From: Echinococcus granulosus
Lineage: Eukaryota > Platyhelminthes > Cestoda > Cyclophyllidea > Taeniidae
Reading direction: 5' to 3'
NCBI RefSeq assembly: GCF_000524195.1
Contig: NW_020170605.1
Coordinates: 7,001 to 51,931, forward strand
DNA: 44,931 nt
Shown: positions 9,561 to 22,864 of the stretch, in pieces
How the letters are laid out: each line of letters begins with the position of its first letter
How positions within the stretch are numbered: position 1 is the stretch's first letter
Translations under genes and position numbers: made by a program
The notes under the pieces: model-generated
Database searches by the model: none
What the model was told of the DNA's origin: nothing
What the model saw: only the letters and a program-made list of their open reading frames with translations

Positions 9561-12500
9561 TGTTTACAAACATCGCACCGTGCTAAAATTTTGCAAAACA
9601 AAACTACTTATTCATGCAATGATATGGCCAATGCACTAGTTAATAGTTTTATTTTCTAGAAGGAATGCTTGATATTTGGCATTGAAGCTTAGTTTGCCGT
9701 AGTACAGCTTTGCCGCACTTTGAATTTCGCTATGGTGAAGAGCAAAAGGCAAATTATTACAACTTTCTGAGTACTTCTTAAAACAGCTGACTATATTTAA
9801 TGTCAGATGGTACTAAGTGATCAATTCCTACTTTTTCAGAAATATTAACACTGTGAGATTATTTGGCATATATCATAGAAGAATGAGACAAGTCCATATC
9901 ATGCTTTGCGACTTGGAAACATTTAGACGTAAACCTGGCATGCAGTACTTTACTTTTACACCTGTTACAAAGGGCCAAAATCAGGCAACGAGGTAACCAG
10001 TACTTATGTGAAATTTCATAACCCATTGATGGAAAATATTCAAATTCCCTATGAAATGGGAGATATACGGAACCCTTGCATTTTCATGAGGTAAGCAATT
10101 ACCTTACTATAATGAAAAGCCAGTGTATATATAGCGAAATTGTAATTCGAAATTCTATTTTGCACAAGTGAATGACTGCGTTAAGGGGAATAAAAATTTA
10201 TCTTTTTGATATGAATGCAGCTGCTATAGTAGACTGTTTATTAAGAGAGCTCTAATAACATGTCTTCTGTCTACTAATCACATGATGTTTTATATAGTGG
10301 CGCTTTCTAAATAGGCTTATGCCACTGTTTAAGCACGTAAGATCATGTAATTCCAATTAGTATGCAAGCATTTCTAGAAATAGATGACTACGTTTGCAAC
10401 ATCTGTGATTGTTTTGGAGCAGAAAGCAAACCAGAATGGCATAAGGCGCTCTGCAATGAAATGGAAAGACGCAAAGATGCAGGCCATCAGCTTCGCGCCT
10501 TCTATTGCTTACATGCTTAAGGCATGGACTTTTCCCAAATGAACCACAGGCCACTGGTGTTCCTAAAATCTTCTCCCGTCTGACCTTTTTTAACTCAAAC
10601 AGTCCTCTCGACACCGAAAATTACCTCGTCTGTAGTGAGGCTAAAAATGTGGCTACGATGAGTCAGAGAAGCTGCCCATTATTAGAAAAAAAAAATAATT
10701 TCTGTATCAAATGAATTTGTGGGCAAGTTTAAGAGAAATTGGGTCTGAAATCAAATAGATAGAACCAAAATGATAAAGCAAAGTGGATTTAAGGCAATCT
10801 ACTTAAAGGGTGTTTACTTTGGAGTTCCAAAGTAAGCGCACGTTCAGTGATCCTTGGATGGTTGCTCATGCCTGGACTTGAGGACATAGCTGAGCGAGGT
10901 GCAAGCATTGTTTTAAATTTTGTATATATCACCTGTCTCTTCGCCAGAATAAACCCACACCCCTGCTCCATATACCCCATGTCATTCAACAACCGACCCA
11001 TATTCCGAGCACACAAGAAAGGTAGCCATCAAGGCGGGTGTCGTTTATTTTCACAAAGCATGCATAAATGCATTAAAATTTCACAGGGTTAAATAAGTAA
11101 CTGATTTGATGTTTTGATGCAACCAATCACAAATTTGCCAAAACAATCAAGTCAAGCAAATTAACCCCTCTTTTGCTCAGTTTATCACTTCATTTTTGAT
11201 TCGACTAACAGGTGTCAAACACGTTACTTGGGGTATTTTAAATGATGTAGTAAATGAATCTGAATTATGTCCAATTTGCTTGACGCCATTCGCAGTCAGT
11301 GGAGCAGGCTTATTGCATGAAATAGGCAAAACAATCGAAAAAATATCCCTAGTGTTCCTCTATTACATTTTATATTTACAAAAACTGAAATGAAAATGGC
11401 ACCTCAACACTTGAAAACGGGCACAAACCACAGCACTTGCTCTAAATGTCTGGTACAATTTGACTGTTTTGAATTGCTTCTCATTCATTCTATTGGAGAC
11501 CAAATTTGTAAGTGCAGACAGTTGTAGTCGAATAGACGAAAATTGCCTTTTTGATCTACAATAATTTGGCCTTTTCATAAGAATATCTCTCGAATTCATA
11601 TTTTATTGTGATATGCTGCAGAGCAATATGTAGCAGATTCAGGACTCCGCCTTTACTGCACAGAATGGTCTGCGGATTATGCGAATTGGGGCATGCTGAG
11701 TGTGCACATGTCTTCAAGCCATCCCTGTAGGCATTTCCCCTTGTGCCAGGCTTATTCGAATTAACTGACTATGTTTCCATTCGTATCTTTGGACTAGGAG
11801 ATTTGTGGTAGAAATTATTCAAATGGAGAAGGCGAAAGATTTTCCCACCTTAAAATCATGAGCTTTTAATTTTTAGTTATAAACTAACAAATATCCTTAG
11901 AAATTTGTGAACTATTAGTGCAAGCCAATTTGTAGGGTAAAGCTCGTTAGTTGTTACGAAATTGGGCTTGTCTGATTTCCGAATTAGTACCAAATGATTA
12001 CCAGTTATACGTTTATTTTAAAATAAGTAGAACACTTAAGCAGTAATATAAATCAACACTACTTTTTATGCACTTGGATTCCCTTTAACACAGTGTCTAG
12101 TGGTTTCACTTGCCTCTCGCCCTCATATATTTTGGTCTATATTAATTGGGTAGGCATGCGTACAATAAGATGCGAATGCCTTAGCATCGTATATTTTTCC
12201 CTTTAACTTAACCAGCGTACATGTTTAGGCCACTACTTATCTTCTTAAAAGTTTTCGTGGTTCTTAAAAATAGCCTCAGGATATGTCCATAGGGTATCCA
12301 AAACCTCTAAGTGGGTCACATATGTGTGAGTCGAACTGTGATTCATGTCACACATTTTTTTAATTCCCGATAATTTTTAATTCTTTCCATGCCTCGATAA
12401 GTAAGGAACAAAGCTGGGGAGATAGCAATAGTGGCAAAGGCTTTAGTTAAGTCGAAATGTTGAAGAGATAACTCTATCTACTTACATCTAAGAAATGCGT

Positions 12501-15500
12501 CGGGTTTAGCTGAAAAGGCTGCAACGGCAAAAGTCTGCAGTTTATTCTAATTCGTGCGTTATTATTAAATCATTTATTTCTAAAATCTAACTGGCTGCAG
12601 CTAGTTCCTGATACTATCAAAACTCCACCAAGCATTTTGTTACAACGAGTATTTTGGGCTGCCTTAATCTGAATCACTTAAGAATTGTCCTGATTGACTT
12701 AATTTGGAACAAAGTCTAAGTTAGGAAGTATGATCCTAACAGTGTCACCTTGAGCAAATAATTTTTAGTTTTTCTAATGGGTATCGTAATAACCAATTAT
12801 AGTGTTTTAACGATTACATCCACTGTGGCCATGTAAAGGTTAACTTATCGGTGTATAATTTATTTTAAGAAAAATCTTATCACTGAAGTGCACTGCTATG
12901 AGGCAATGTCGATGCGTAAACCGACATCTCATAAGGGTCTAAGATAGTAGTGATTAAAAGCGCCTGATAATAAAAGATATCTCTTTAGTTCGGGTAGTTA
13001 AATCTTACCCACATAGCTTACGTGTCTATACCTTTCAGAGACCGTTTATTTGTTAAATCATTCTCTGCGTACAATGCACGTACATATTTCTATCTCCATA
13101 CATTTTAAAACAACGGATTTATCCATAAGTTGTGAATCGGCAGAAGCAGAGCATGCATGTTCTTCACAAACGCCGCTGTGACATTTCAACATCACAGCAC
13201 AATTAATTATGGCATGGCTTTTTGTCCGTGGTGGTATAAAGTGAGAGTGTCCTTCTCTAATGTTCATATTTTCTAATGTAAAATACGCTGCTGATTATGT
13301 CCGATTCTAAAATGAAAACTAAGAACTATGATTTAGGATCACATGGAGGCATTCAACAAATGTCGCACTAGAGCTGGAGAAGTGGTAAGTCCGTACTTAC
13401 CAATCAAATCACATGAAAATGCTCAAACTTGAGATAAATGCGATTTACGTTGCATTCTATTCCACCAAGCAAACGGATTCGCTCTTACCGCAAAAGTTAC
13501 GCTTTTTGTCAAAGTTGAGGGAGTAAAAAATGGATGAAGGAGAACTTAACTTCTATATAGTCCTTTATGTCAACCCTCGACTCGCACCATGTGATCCAAC
13601 TTCGCCAACATTAGACATCGCATCAATTGATTAAGATGTCATTGTCGGGACTTCTCACTTTGCAATTACTGACAACTGGCGACGTCGTGTTGGTGGCGCA
13701 TGCATCGATGTAAAATAAAAGTGGAGCATAAGATACCAAGTGGCATAAAGGAGAAGCTCTTTAGATTTACTAATTTTTAATATCAGATGAAAACGAAAAT
13801 TGATATTTAGTACGTTGAACCAAATATTGACTGCACTATATTACTTCCATAAGCAAAGTGATATTGAACATTCGTGGGGCAAATTCTTCCTATTTTTAGT
13901 ATTGCTTGGCACTGATCGAGCTTTAAAACAACGTGGGCCGGTCTATAAGGCCTTGTGGAAAACAAAGGGGAAACTTTGTCTACTAGCAGTTGTTAAGTTT
14001 TAATTCCGACAACGTTTTACTAAATGACTGCATAAGTCGGACGAGAATAGTAGACAAATTGAGTTGCGTCGTGAATTGCAATAGCACAAAAAGTTAAGTC
14101 TATTGCACAACACTCCCTAATTTTAGTAAACATACACGTGTTTTGTCAGTATATTCTAAAAATAGAGCTATTCACAACGCAATCCTTTGATTTTCTTCTG
14201 TTCAGCATGAAAAGTAGTTTTGAACGGTGAATACGGTACGCGAGATTGGTGGCATCGGAATCATACAATACAATTTAGAAATAAACATTTATACCGTCTA
14301 CTTAAAATGCTTTGATGAAAGCCAAAATCAATTGCAGTAGGAATCTATTTACCTTCCAACTATAAATAAAGAATGACACCAAAAGTGATGCTGTTTTATG
14401 TCTGAGAGCAGCACGAGCTCTGAACTCGTGAGAGCTCGTTAATGGTCAAAAGCGATAACCAGTAGAAAAGAGGTTATTCTGCTAATTTATCACAATGGCA
14501 TAAAGGAGGAAAAGTCTTAAGAATACCGATTATATTTCATCCACCAAACCTGTTTACTTAATGCACTTTTACCAAAGGCATCCATACATCTAATTAAATT
14601 CCGCTTAAATATTTGAGGCAATTTTCTCTGCCTGGCGGTAATGTCGCCAGTCAAACGCAAACTCCTTGAATGGTTAAAATCGCCTGTTTTTTGACACATT
14701 TGGTACCTGCTGACAAAGACACGGTATTAGGCTACTTGATGAGATAGCACTTATATGGATAATTACTTACCGTAGATTGTATTTTATACGAGTAGCAACA
14801 AAGACTGTTAGATGGATTGTGTCGAAATGGATACCTTAGTGTCAGCTTTAGTTCCAACACAACGGATAAAAGTTTGCTTTAAGCGAAGCATTTCTCCAAG
14901 GCTGCTTAAAAATCCTGCAAATGTTATTCATTTTCACATGTTCAAGCCGACTGATTTGTCGCGATTTAGAACCAGTAAAGTTAAAAATCCTAGTAGGGGA
15001 TAATGCTGAACTACTTCTACTGACACGTTGGTTTCCTCTTCTTGGAGAGTGCACTTTGTTTGTCTTTAGGAAAAGCTAGTGCTTCCGAAAATCGCTACCA
15101 GCGATCAGATAATTTGCCCAATCTCCGCCTTACCTGCATGGGTAATTCAGTCCCCACGGGTTGAAATTCCACTCTATGTCATGACTGCCAGCCCGTGTTG
15201 ATCGCTTTCTCGCTCTTCTGTGGGATAATAACGTGTTTTCCTCCATGATACTTTATCTTAATGGGATTTTAGCGAGGAGTTCAGATACTATGGTCTTTTG
15301 TGCTTTAAAAGGAAGCAGATGATTTGCTGTCTAATTGCTGCGGATTTGGCTGTTCTTAAGGTAAAAATGCAAATGCGACGTGAATGTGGTTGAGCTTAAA
15401 AACAAGGCACAAGTGATAATTTTATGCGCGTATTTCTATCGGTAGCTCAACACTGCAGAGGAGTATAAGTTTTCTACATAATTGGCTGTTTTGATGGTAG

Positions 15501-17617
15501 GGAAGTAAAGAAGTTTCTGTAAATTAAACATACAGGTGAAAGCACCCACGGTAAAGTAATTTATTATAAATTTGGGTGGATAAAAGTGACAAGTTGCTTA
15601 AAATATTTAATTCTTCAGGTTACTAGCAGACAAAACACTGTATTTAGCAAGAGTTTACCAAGTAATGACTTAGAAGCAAGACTGCCTGCCTCTGTCATAA
15701 AAATGCAACACAAAACTGGACATAAATTTTGGCCTAATTTGCAAGAAGGTATTGGATGTGATGTCCCTGATCTCTTAATCGTCTCTTAGGTGAATAGAAT
15801 GACTATCAATTTTCTGCAGACTAGAATCGACATACATGACTGGAAACAAATAAAAATTGTTGAAAATAATACGCAAACTCTATGTGGGTGTAGCTGTCCG
15901 GTATGCTCAGATGATTTTCAACGCTGTAATAAACTCTAATGTTTGCAGTACCTAGTCATCATGATTTTACATCTCCAAAGTTATTTGTTGATTAGCTAAC
16001 ATTAGCCGTAATAAGTAGTGATATATAGCATTAGTGATTTTGCATTTAACTCAAAATTTGATGTTCGATATGGTCCCTCAGACATTTGCTTCTCCACTCA
16101 ATATCCCGTAGCAAAGTCCACGCTGACTTAGGCTAAGTGCATAAGCATAAAGCGAAAGACAACTTGTTACTTTCAAAATGACGCTTACTCTCAATAACCA
16201 ATTTACAGTGTTTTGGAGTTTATGAATTTAGGTGTTGTCAGTGTTTTAAATCTGTTTAAATATCCGCTCTGATAGGTTCGCTGTCAATTACTGAGTGCGC
16301 GATGATATGTTACAGAACGTTTCCCCTATGCTGAAACATCTAGTAGGTATGCGCACTATGGCATTTCCAACTGAAGACCTAAGGTGACTATTACTTGATT
16401 TCTTGCTTCCGATCATTCCACAATATCATTTCCTCCAGCTAAACTAACTATTAATATTTTTCAAGTGTCAAGGAAACGTAGTTAACTCTGTAAGACGAAT
16501 CGTGTATGCTTGGAAACAATAACTCCGTGAGGGTGACTATTATGTGGAATTAATTTTCCGAATTTATGCATACATGAATGGGAAATTCATCAGCAAACTG
16601 TTTGCCTCAGCGATAAATTTACCACTTGAAAACTTTTAGTAATAAACACTGTTATACCCGAACTTTTCCAAAGGCAACCAATTTAAAAATAGGTCACAGG
16701 CAAAATTGACCTAACATAAAACTGTTCCTCACTTATTCCAACGCTGTTCCTTCATTTCTGCATATTGCATTTTTACAATGCACAGCTATTAATTTACACC
16801 TTTCCTACATACTTTGGCACACTTTTAATTTATAATTCATTGTTTCCCAAAATGATTAGTCTAGCTGTCTCCTTTGGGGTGGATTCGAAACCGCTCTCCT
16901 ACTGTCATGCCAAATGATCCGCTGCTGTTCGGATCTTAGGAGTGATAGCGTTTTGGTGATAATGTGGTTACGTTAGTTGGCTTAATAGACATTTCATTTG
17001 CCTAAGAGTCTTTGGTTTGTTACTAACAGAAGGCTTTTTATTCACCGTAAATGGCGGGTAGCATAATTATTTGTCCCATAAAAAAACAGTAAAATAGAAC
17101 CCCGCTTATATTCACGAACAACTTCCATAATTTTCTCTATTTTACTATTTTGTGCTATTTACTATTTACTGATGCTTCTTTATTTCCGAAACATGGGCAA
17201 CACAGTAGACGTTTTGGAGTGGGTGAGGTATTATGATTTGAATTTGTCTTCTCGGCCAATTGCATATGATCAACGTATCATAAAATCACCAAGAATAAAC
17301 CGATCCTTTATATTCTTACTCATAGTGTGCTATTTATCAGCACATCACTTACTTATTGCCAAATAAGTCTGTAATGAAATGTTTGTTTATCATTTGATGG
17401 GCAACTGCTAAATATCTCACCACATGCACGCCATACTGAAAGTGTTGCTTAGGTTACTGCATGCCTATGCTTCCTATTTTAATGTTATGAAAAGTTTCGT
17501 GCATTACTTTTTCCAAATTTCTTTCGAGCACTCTATCATTGATCTTTTTTCCATTAAAACAGGAAAAATACTGCAGAATTTAATAATACATCGCAGAGTC
17601 AGCTTAACTGCATAATA
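9561..17617. other. 8-kb AT-rich stretch with no confirmed gene
   Basis: No known domain was found on either strand. The most exon-like part is on the minus strand near 10.36-10.6 kb. There a donor (CTTAAGCAT|GTAAGC, exon end 10513) and an acceptor (ctttccatttcattgcag, exon start 10450) bound a 62-nt intron joining ...SFGKSPCLKH to SALCHSGLLSAPKQSQMLQT and a stop. I do not recognise the product. A 9-bp inverted repeat lies at 14413-14439. The remainder has only short chance frames. Confidence 0.35.
14413..14439. repeat. Small perfect inverted repeat (9-bp arms)
   Basis: ACGAGCTCT at 14413-14421 is the exact reverse complement of AGAGCTCGT at 14431-14439, separated by a 9-nt loop. It lies in an AT-rich gene-free region. 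No adjacent T run or gene end suggests a terminator role. The function is unknown and it may be chance. Confidence 0.5.
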
Positions 17618-18400
17618 TATAGTAGGGATTTCGACTGTGAGATTAATAATGAATGATTATGTCAAGAAATCCGAGATTTGCACCAAATCGGTAAAATAAA
17701 AGAATAAATGTTATATCAAACGTAAATTGTTTTGTTGGTATTTGATTGTATGCATTACAGTGTCAATGGCTATTACGACGAGTCTGTGCATTAAAATAAT
17801 TGCTTATTTAATTTCCACGGGCCATTAGGCCATGCCAAAGCTTCAGCGTTTATCACAGAGTACGTACACATAAATGTGACAATTGAGCAGCTTGCTAATT
17901 ACTGCGCTAAGCAATAAAATAAGCTCAAGTTTCGGAAAATACTAAAAATGTAGCACAACAAGCATCGTTTGAGTTTTGTCAGTCGGAATGCACTTCCAAA
18001 TAATTTACAATAGAGATTTCAACTGTGAGGTTAATAATTGATAATTATGTCCGGAAACGCCAAGATATGCACTAAATCGGTAAAATGAAAGAATGAATTT
18101 TATATAAAACGTAAACTGTTTTGATGGTATTTGGTTGCACGCATAACGGTGTCAGTGGCAATTACTGCGATTCAGTGCATAAAAATAATTGCTTATTTAT
18201 TGCCATGGTCTATTAGGGCCTGCCAAAGCTTCAGCTTCCATTACAAAGCACATGTATACAAATGTAACAATTGTGCAGCCTACTAACAACTGCTTTACGC
18301 GATAAAACAAGCTCATATTTCAAAAAATACAGAAATTTTAGCAAAAAAGCATTGTTTGAGTTTTGCTAACTGGAATGCATTTCCAAAAAATAAATTATTT
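17618..18400. repeat. Tandem duplication, two ~388-bp units
   Basis: Unit 1 (17618-18005) and unit 2 (18006-18400) align over their whole length at a spacing of 387-388 bp. Shared anchors include gatttc[ga]actgtgag, caaatcggtaaaat, ttgcttattta, gccaaagcttcagc and tttgagttttg. Substitutions are scattered at roughly one in five positions and there are few gaps. The near-constant period over about 390 bp indicates an old local tandem duplication or a two-unit satellite remnant. No coding frame is conserved between the units. Confidence 0.88.
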
Positions 18401-21400
18401 GCAAAAATACTACATGTTAATAACTACGTTTTGTCAAAGCATTTGAAAATGATAGACGTCCTTTTTAAATTTCCATTCTAAGTTCATAGCTTTGGTAAGA
18501 TGGTCACAGAAGGAATGTTTTAATAAACTTATCATAATGATTTTATGTAAAAGACCAAAGTGCAGATGTCAATATTGACTATCAAATGGGAGGGCTCAAT
18601 TCACAGCAGAAAATCACCTTAGCTTCTGATTGGCATATAAAGCATATAGCATTAGGACTGAATGAGTGCGTTTCTAAAAAGGCTAATCGCAAACTACCCT
18701 GTGTTCTTAGACTTAAATTGGCACAGCAAGTAAAAAGCGATCCATACAGGTGAGCACATTTAAGTTAGTTTAGGGTTTAATACCTATTTTTGCATGGTTT
18801 TCATCTAAGGCTATACACTTACCGCGACTTCTGGTTATTCACATGAGAGATGAGGCAAAAAAACGGGTACAGGAACTGCTGGCCTCTGCATTCTCGTTCT
18901 GCAATTACAGTTATTTTGATCAAGCTGTAGAATGATATGACATAGGCTTAGTCATATGTATCGGTGCAATTTGGAAAATCCCAACCTTTTCTTTCACATA
19001 TCTGCTTCGACTGGTTGCCTCACCTTATGCTGATCCAAAGCTCTGACCTCTCACAAGTTTGAATGTCTCACGAATAGATGCATTCAAAAGTCTTGTAAAA
19101 GGGTCGTCTACCGACAACTTTTCATCACAATTTACGTGTCGAGCACATACAACACATGTCGACGCACTGAGCATAGAAATGACAATGGAAACCACTGAAT
19201 AAATCCTGCTACACTCAAAACCTTTACTCGATGATACAAGGTAGTCATTGCTAATTTTGGACAATGGAAATATTCTGCTGTTAAGCAGCAAATCACCGGA
19301 TAGGTGTACAGTATTTGGAATTCGCCAATTAAAGAGAAGGTGGAAGATAATACTGTAAGCACGGTAGGATTTACGTGGAAGACAATAAATGAGGTTAAGT
19401 TGCTCAGTTTACTTTTCGGTTCTCCTGTAAGTGCGCCTTCGATTGGGTTATCTTTGAAACATGGAGTTGCAAGGCAACCCATTGTTTAGAAACCTTCTTA
19501 ATTATTAACACAATGAAATTAACTCATAAAATTTGATGTAGTAATATATTTTTTCAAATTATTTCCTCAGGATCCAAGGAATATACCAGAAGCTTCAAAT
19601 CAACAGCGTTTTATTATGGAGGAATGTCATCGCAACACTGCAGTGTGAGTCTTGCAAGCAATCTCAAACAATAGGACCAACTCCAGGTGAGTTGTTCAAA
19701 GACAAATAGTCATAAAAGGAAGAAGAAGGGTGATTCGCACAAAAGTATGCTATTTCTGTTTGGCATAGTAATAATGGAGCAGCTTCCTAAAAATGAGGAC
19801 AAATGAGAATTTATCCGCCTAAGTCGGTAAGGTATTTCTCTAGGATACCTCACAGCCTTCGAAGCAGAGTTAAGTGTGTTAAGCAAACAAAACGAATTGG
19901 AATTAAACTGCTGTGGCGATTGATTCTCTTACTTATCTTACTCACCTCCATTCAAATGTTACGATTTAAGGATCCTCGCTTCAGCAAGAATATTGGCTGG
20001 TGGCAATTGATACCTCTGATGTGATTATCGGACAATAATTAAGTTTGGACATTTAATTGGATTCATTTAAACAAATGCCTCTTAGGTTAATTTTGAAAGA
20101 GTAAATAATAGGCGCTTCAGCATAACAGTCTCCTAGAATAAGGTACATTAATATTTTTATAAATTTCTCAAAAGCACTTTCTAATAAAAGCAAAAATTTC
20201 AATGCAACATATCAGATTTCAATTAAGAAATTGCATCTATGATGGTTTCAACTTATTTTCTGTTATGCAACACCCATGCCTCTCTTACTGTCACGTCGAG
20301 TTACAATTTAAAGCACATAAAGTGACAAAGTTTGAACACATTTTAGGTTTTACAATAAAATGACAAGAAGTTTTATTGCCCCCAATGCTTTTCAGATTGC
20401 GAATATTCTTTACTCCTAATTACTAAAAGCATTTATTAAGCCCTTGTATGCTGTCAACCACCTTTCTGATAATGAGCATAACAATCGCGTTTGCTGATAC
20501 AGCTCAATCTCCTCCACGACGGACACAAGTTTCTTCACTTCGGTACATCCTCCTTTGATCAAAGTTTGTCAGATGCTTGTACAAATGTCTACTTGTTTGC
20601 CTCGTCAGGCTCACTATGTTAGTCAAAGTTAGCAGCGGCCTAAATGCAGTATCATACATATTCCCCAAATAAAGCAATTCGTATCAGGTTTTTACACCTC
20701 CGCTTAGTATCTAAAATTCATACCTGATGCCAAAAACTTGCATTTTGAAGATTACGTCTTAGCCAAACTGGCCAAGTATTTTATTCTATCTTTTTGATAT
20801 GGAAATAGGATAGTGCGTATATGTCGAAAGGAGAGTTTATGCTAGCTCACTTTATAAGAGTTTGACGTCAATTCCTTGGACGTTCCCTAAAAGTATGTTA
20901 AAATGGACATTCTTAGCACTGCTTATAACGCGTTGGTGTTCCTTTGTGTCCACTTTGTATTATTTAATTATTAGCTTTAAGCTGCGCCCATTTATTCTAC
21001 CTGCACCATGTTTCATGTCCCAATTTTTTTTAATTATTGCGCTACCCATTCATTTTGACAACATCGAATGAGGATTAATGACTTTCAGCTTGTCTCATCT
21101 TCTTTTAGGTCATGCTAAACTAAAGTTGTGTAAAAGGACGGAATTTAGAGATAAACACAAGGGCTGATGGGCTACGAACATCCCCCGCAGGCCAAACGGC
21201 AGAGCAGAAGTGTAGTATTTGGAGCCCCAGGCTTCCGTGCCATTAAACACATGGTTAGACATTACATAAAACACCCCAGTACCTTGCCAATCTTGAGTGA
21301 TTTATTTGTAAGTTTACCCAAATTGAAGAAATTCATGACAATAAGCTCAAAAAATTGCATCGTTTAAATTCAATTGCCTCAACCTAGAAATAGCTTGGAA

Positions 21401-22555
21401 TTAGGTGGAACATTTGCATTTTGTGTTTTACTGCGATTTGTATGAGTTATTAACTTGCTTTGAGCTGATTAAGTGTGTGTTTGAAAGATTTGGCTTTAAC
21501 GAACGGATTTAATGCCTGCAGTGCTTGAAGAGGTCACACTACTAATTCACTTGGCCTTTGTCACTGTTCCATGTCTAACAATTTGCTAATAGTAGTCGGC
21601 ATCAAGTATGATCAAAGGGAATAATGTATGTGAATATGAAGCGGTTTTGCTTCTGTTCTGCTGTGTGTACCAAGGCCTAACAGTGCACTCAGTTTGTTAA
21701 TTAGGGCAAAGGCCACTTTTACTTGAGTTGTGCAGTAGCACTCTTGACTTACCCAAAATGTCGGAGGATCCTCGTAATTCATCAAACATAATCAACTACG
21801 CTGCTGTAATACAATCGCTTTTTCCAAAAAAACCTTCGAGATATGGAATCTAAATTCTATGTTTAGCAGTTTTTAACAAAAACACAGAAAAGGGTTATAT
21901 TAGGCATTAACACCCACCCAATTTCTACCCCCATTAAATTATCATCATTTACGTTTTAACATTTTTTGCAATGTATCATCTGCTATTTACTTTAAATAAT
22001 GCTGAAGTTCTCATGTACAAAAAAAGTCATTTAGGACTTTAAAGCCTTAATTTCCTGCTTTCAATGCCTAAATGCATAATGCTTTGCTGAATACAAAAGC
22101 TTCGGCTGCAGAATGAATCTCGATGCCATCTCTAGATAACAAATTGTTAGTATAATAGTTTTACTGAAGAGTATACTAAAGTCCCTATCGTATTCTGTGT
22201 ACCGAAGTAACTTTATCATTTCCCCTACTTTTACTTCCATTTTTGCGATATTTAGCGAAATTTACCTTAGTTCTAACAAGTATCGCAGGACCTCCGTATT
22301 GGCGAAATTTTGCATAATTTTTTTACACGAACTCCTTTTCACAGCCATTTAAACTGAGCACATTAACGAATTGACGGAACTTATTGCTGCATCATTTCGT
22401 TTTGGTCGCAAGGTGCACTATTTAAACAAATAAGTGACATAATTGGGTAAAAGCATCAAAATTTCCCAGAAAAGGTTGCAACTCTTCTTACAAAAATCTT
22501 AGAAAAGTGCAATTTATGCATTATGTTAGTAATTTCTTTCTAAGAATTTGATAAG
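18401..22555. other. AT-rich stretch downstream of the otopetrin gene; no confirmed gene
   Basis: On the minus strand, a coding-like frame at about 19280-19025 (RIFPLSKISNDYLVSSSKGF onward, ending GQSFGSA stop) follows an acceptor-like ttgctgcttaacag and overlaps another open frame (19482-19132). Neither is recognised and the frames conflict. I see no clear AATAAA signal just after the otopetrin stop codon. Nothing else is supported. Confidence 0.35.
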
Positions 22556-22864
22556 TCATTTGCCGGATGCAGTGTTGTGAAATCGGTAGGTGCAACTCCA
22601 TACATCAGCAAGGCAGACAGTGGAATGAAAATGGAAGAAGACGACGAGTAGAAGAGAGACACTTATGATAACCTTCCAGACGAGTTCATTGTAATGTGAC
22701 TTGTATATGGGATGGGTAGTGGCATGTTTCAATTCAAAAGTCTTTAATATCCACATGGCCAGGTTGAGAATGAGGAGAAAAGTGATCATGGTACGACCGG
22801 GTTTCTCAGCCGCTTGATTCGAGGTAGCGACTTGTCGCCGTGAGGCTTCCACAATGAGCAGCAC
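22556..22864 (-). CDS. Otopetrin last exon, TM11-TM12 and stop
   Basis: The exon starts at VLLIVEASRRQVA (acceptor catatgaag, phase 0), completing Q-x-x-x-I-x-E-A-S-R-R. It continues KPGRTMITFLLILNLAMWIL and KTFELKHATTHPIY, then LVWKVIISVSLLLVVFFHFH and STVCLADVW, and stops at TGA 22556-22558. These are the highly conserved C-terminal otopetrin blocks, including N-L-A-M-W and F-H-S-x-V-C-L-x-x-x-W. The protein ends 11 residues after the last helix, normal for the family. The preceding intron is 1.9 kb. Confidence 0.96.
   Translation of the reverse strand: MLLIVEASRRQVATSNQAAEKPGRTMITFLLILNLAMWILKTFELKHATTHPIYKSHYNELVWKVIISVSLLLVVFFHFHSTVCLADVWSCTYRFHNTASGK

Noticed and set aside
11196..11393. 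CPICLTPF in a plus-strand frame, suggesting a RING finger
   Set aside because: Only the first two cysteines are present. None of the remaining zinc ligands of a RING domain follow.
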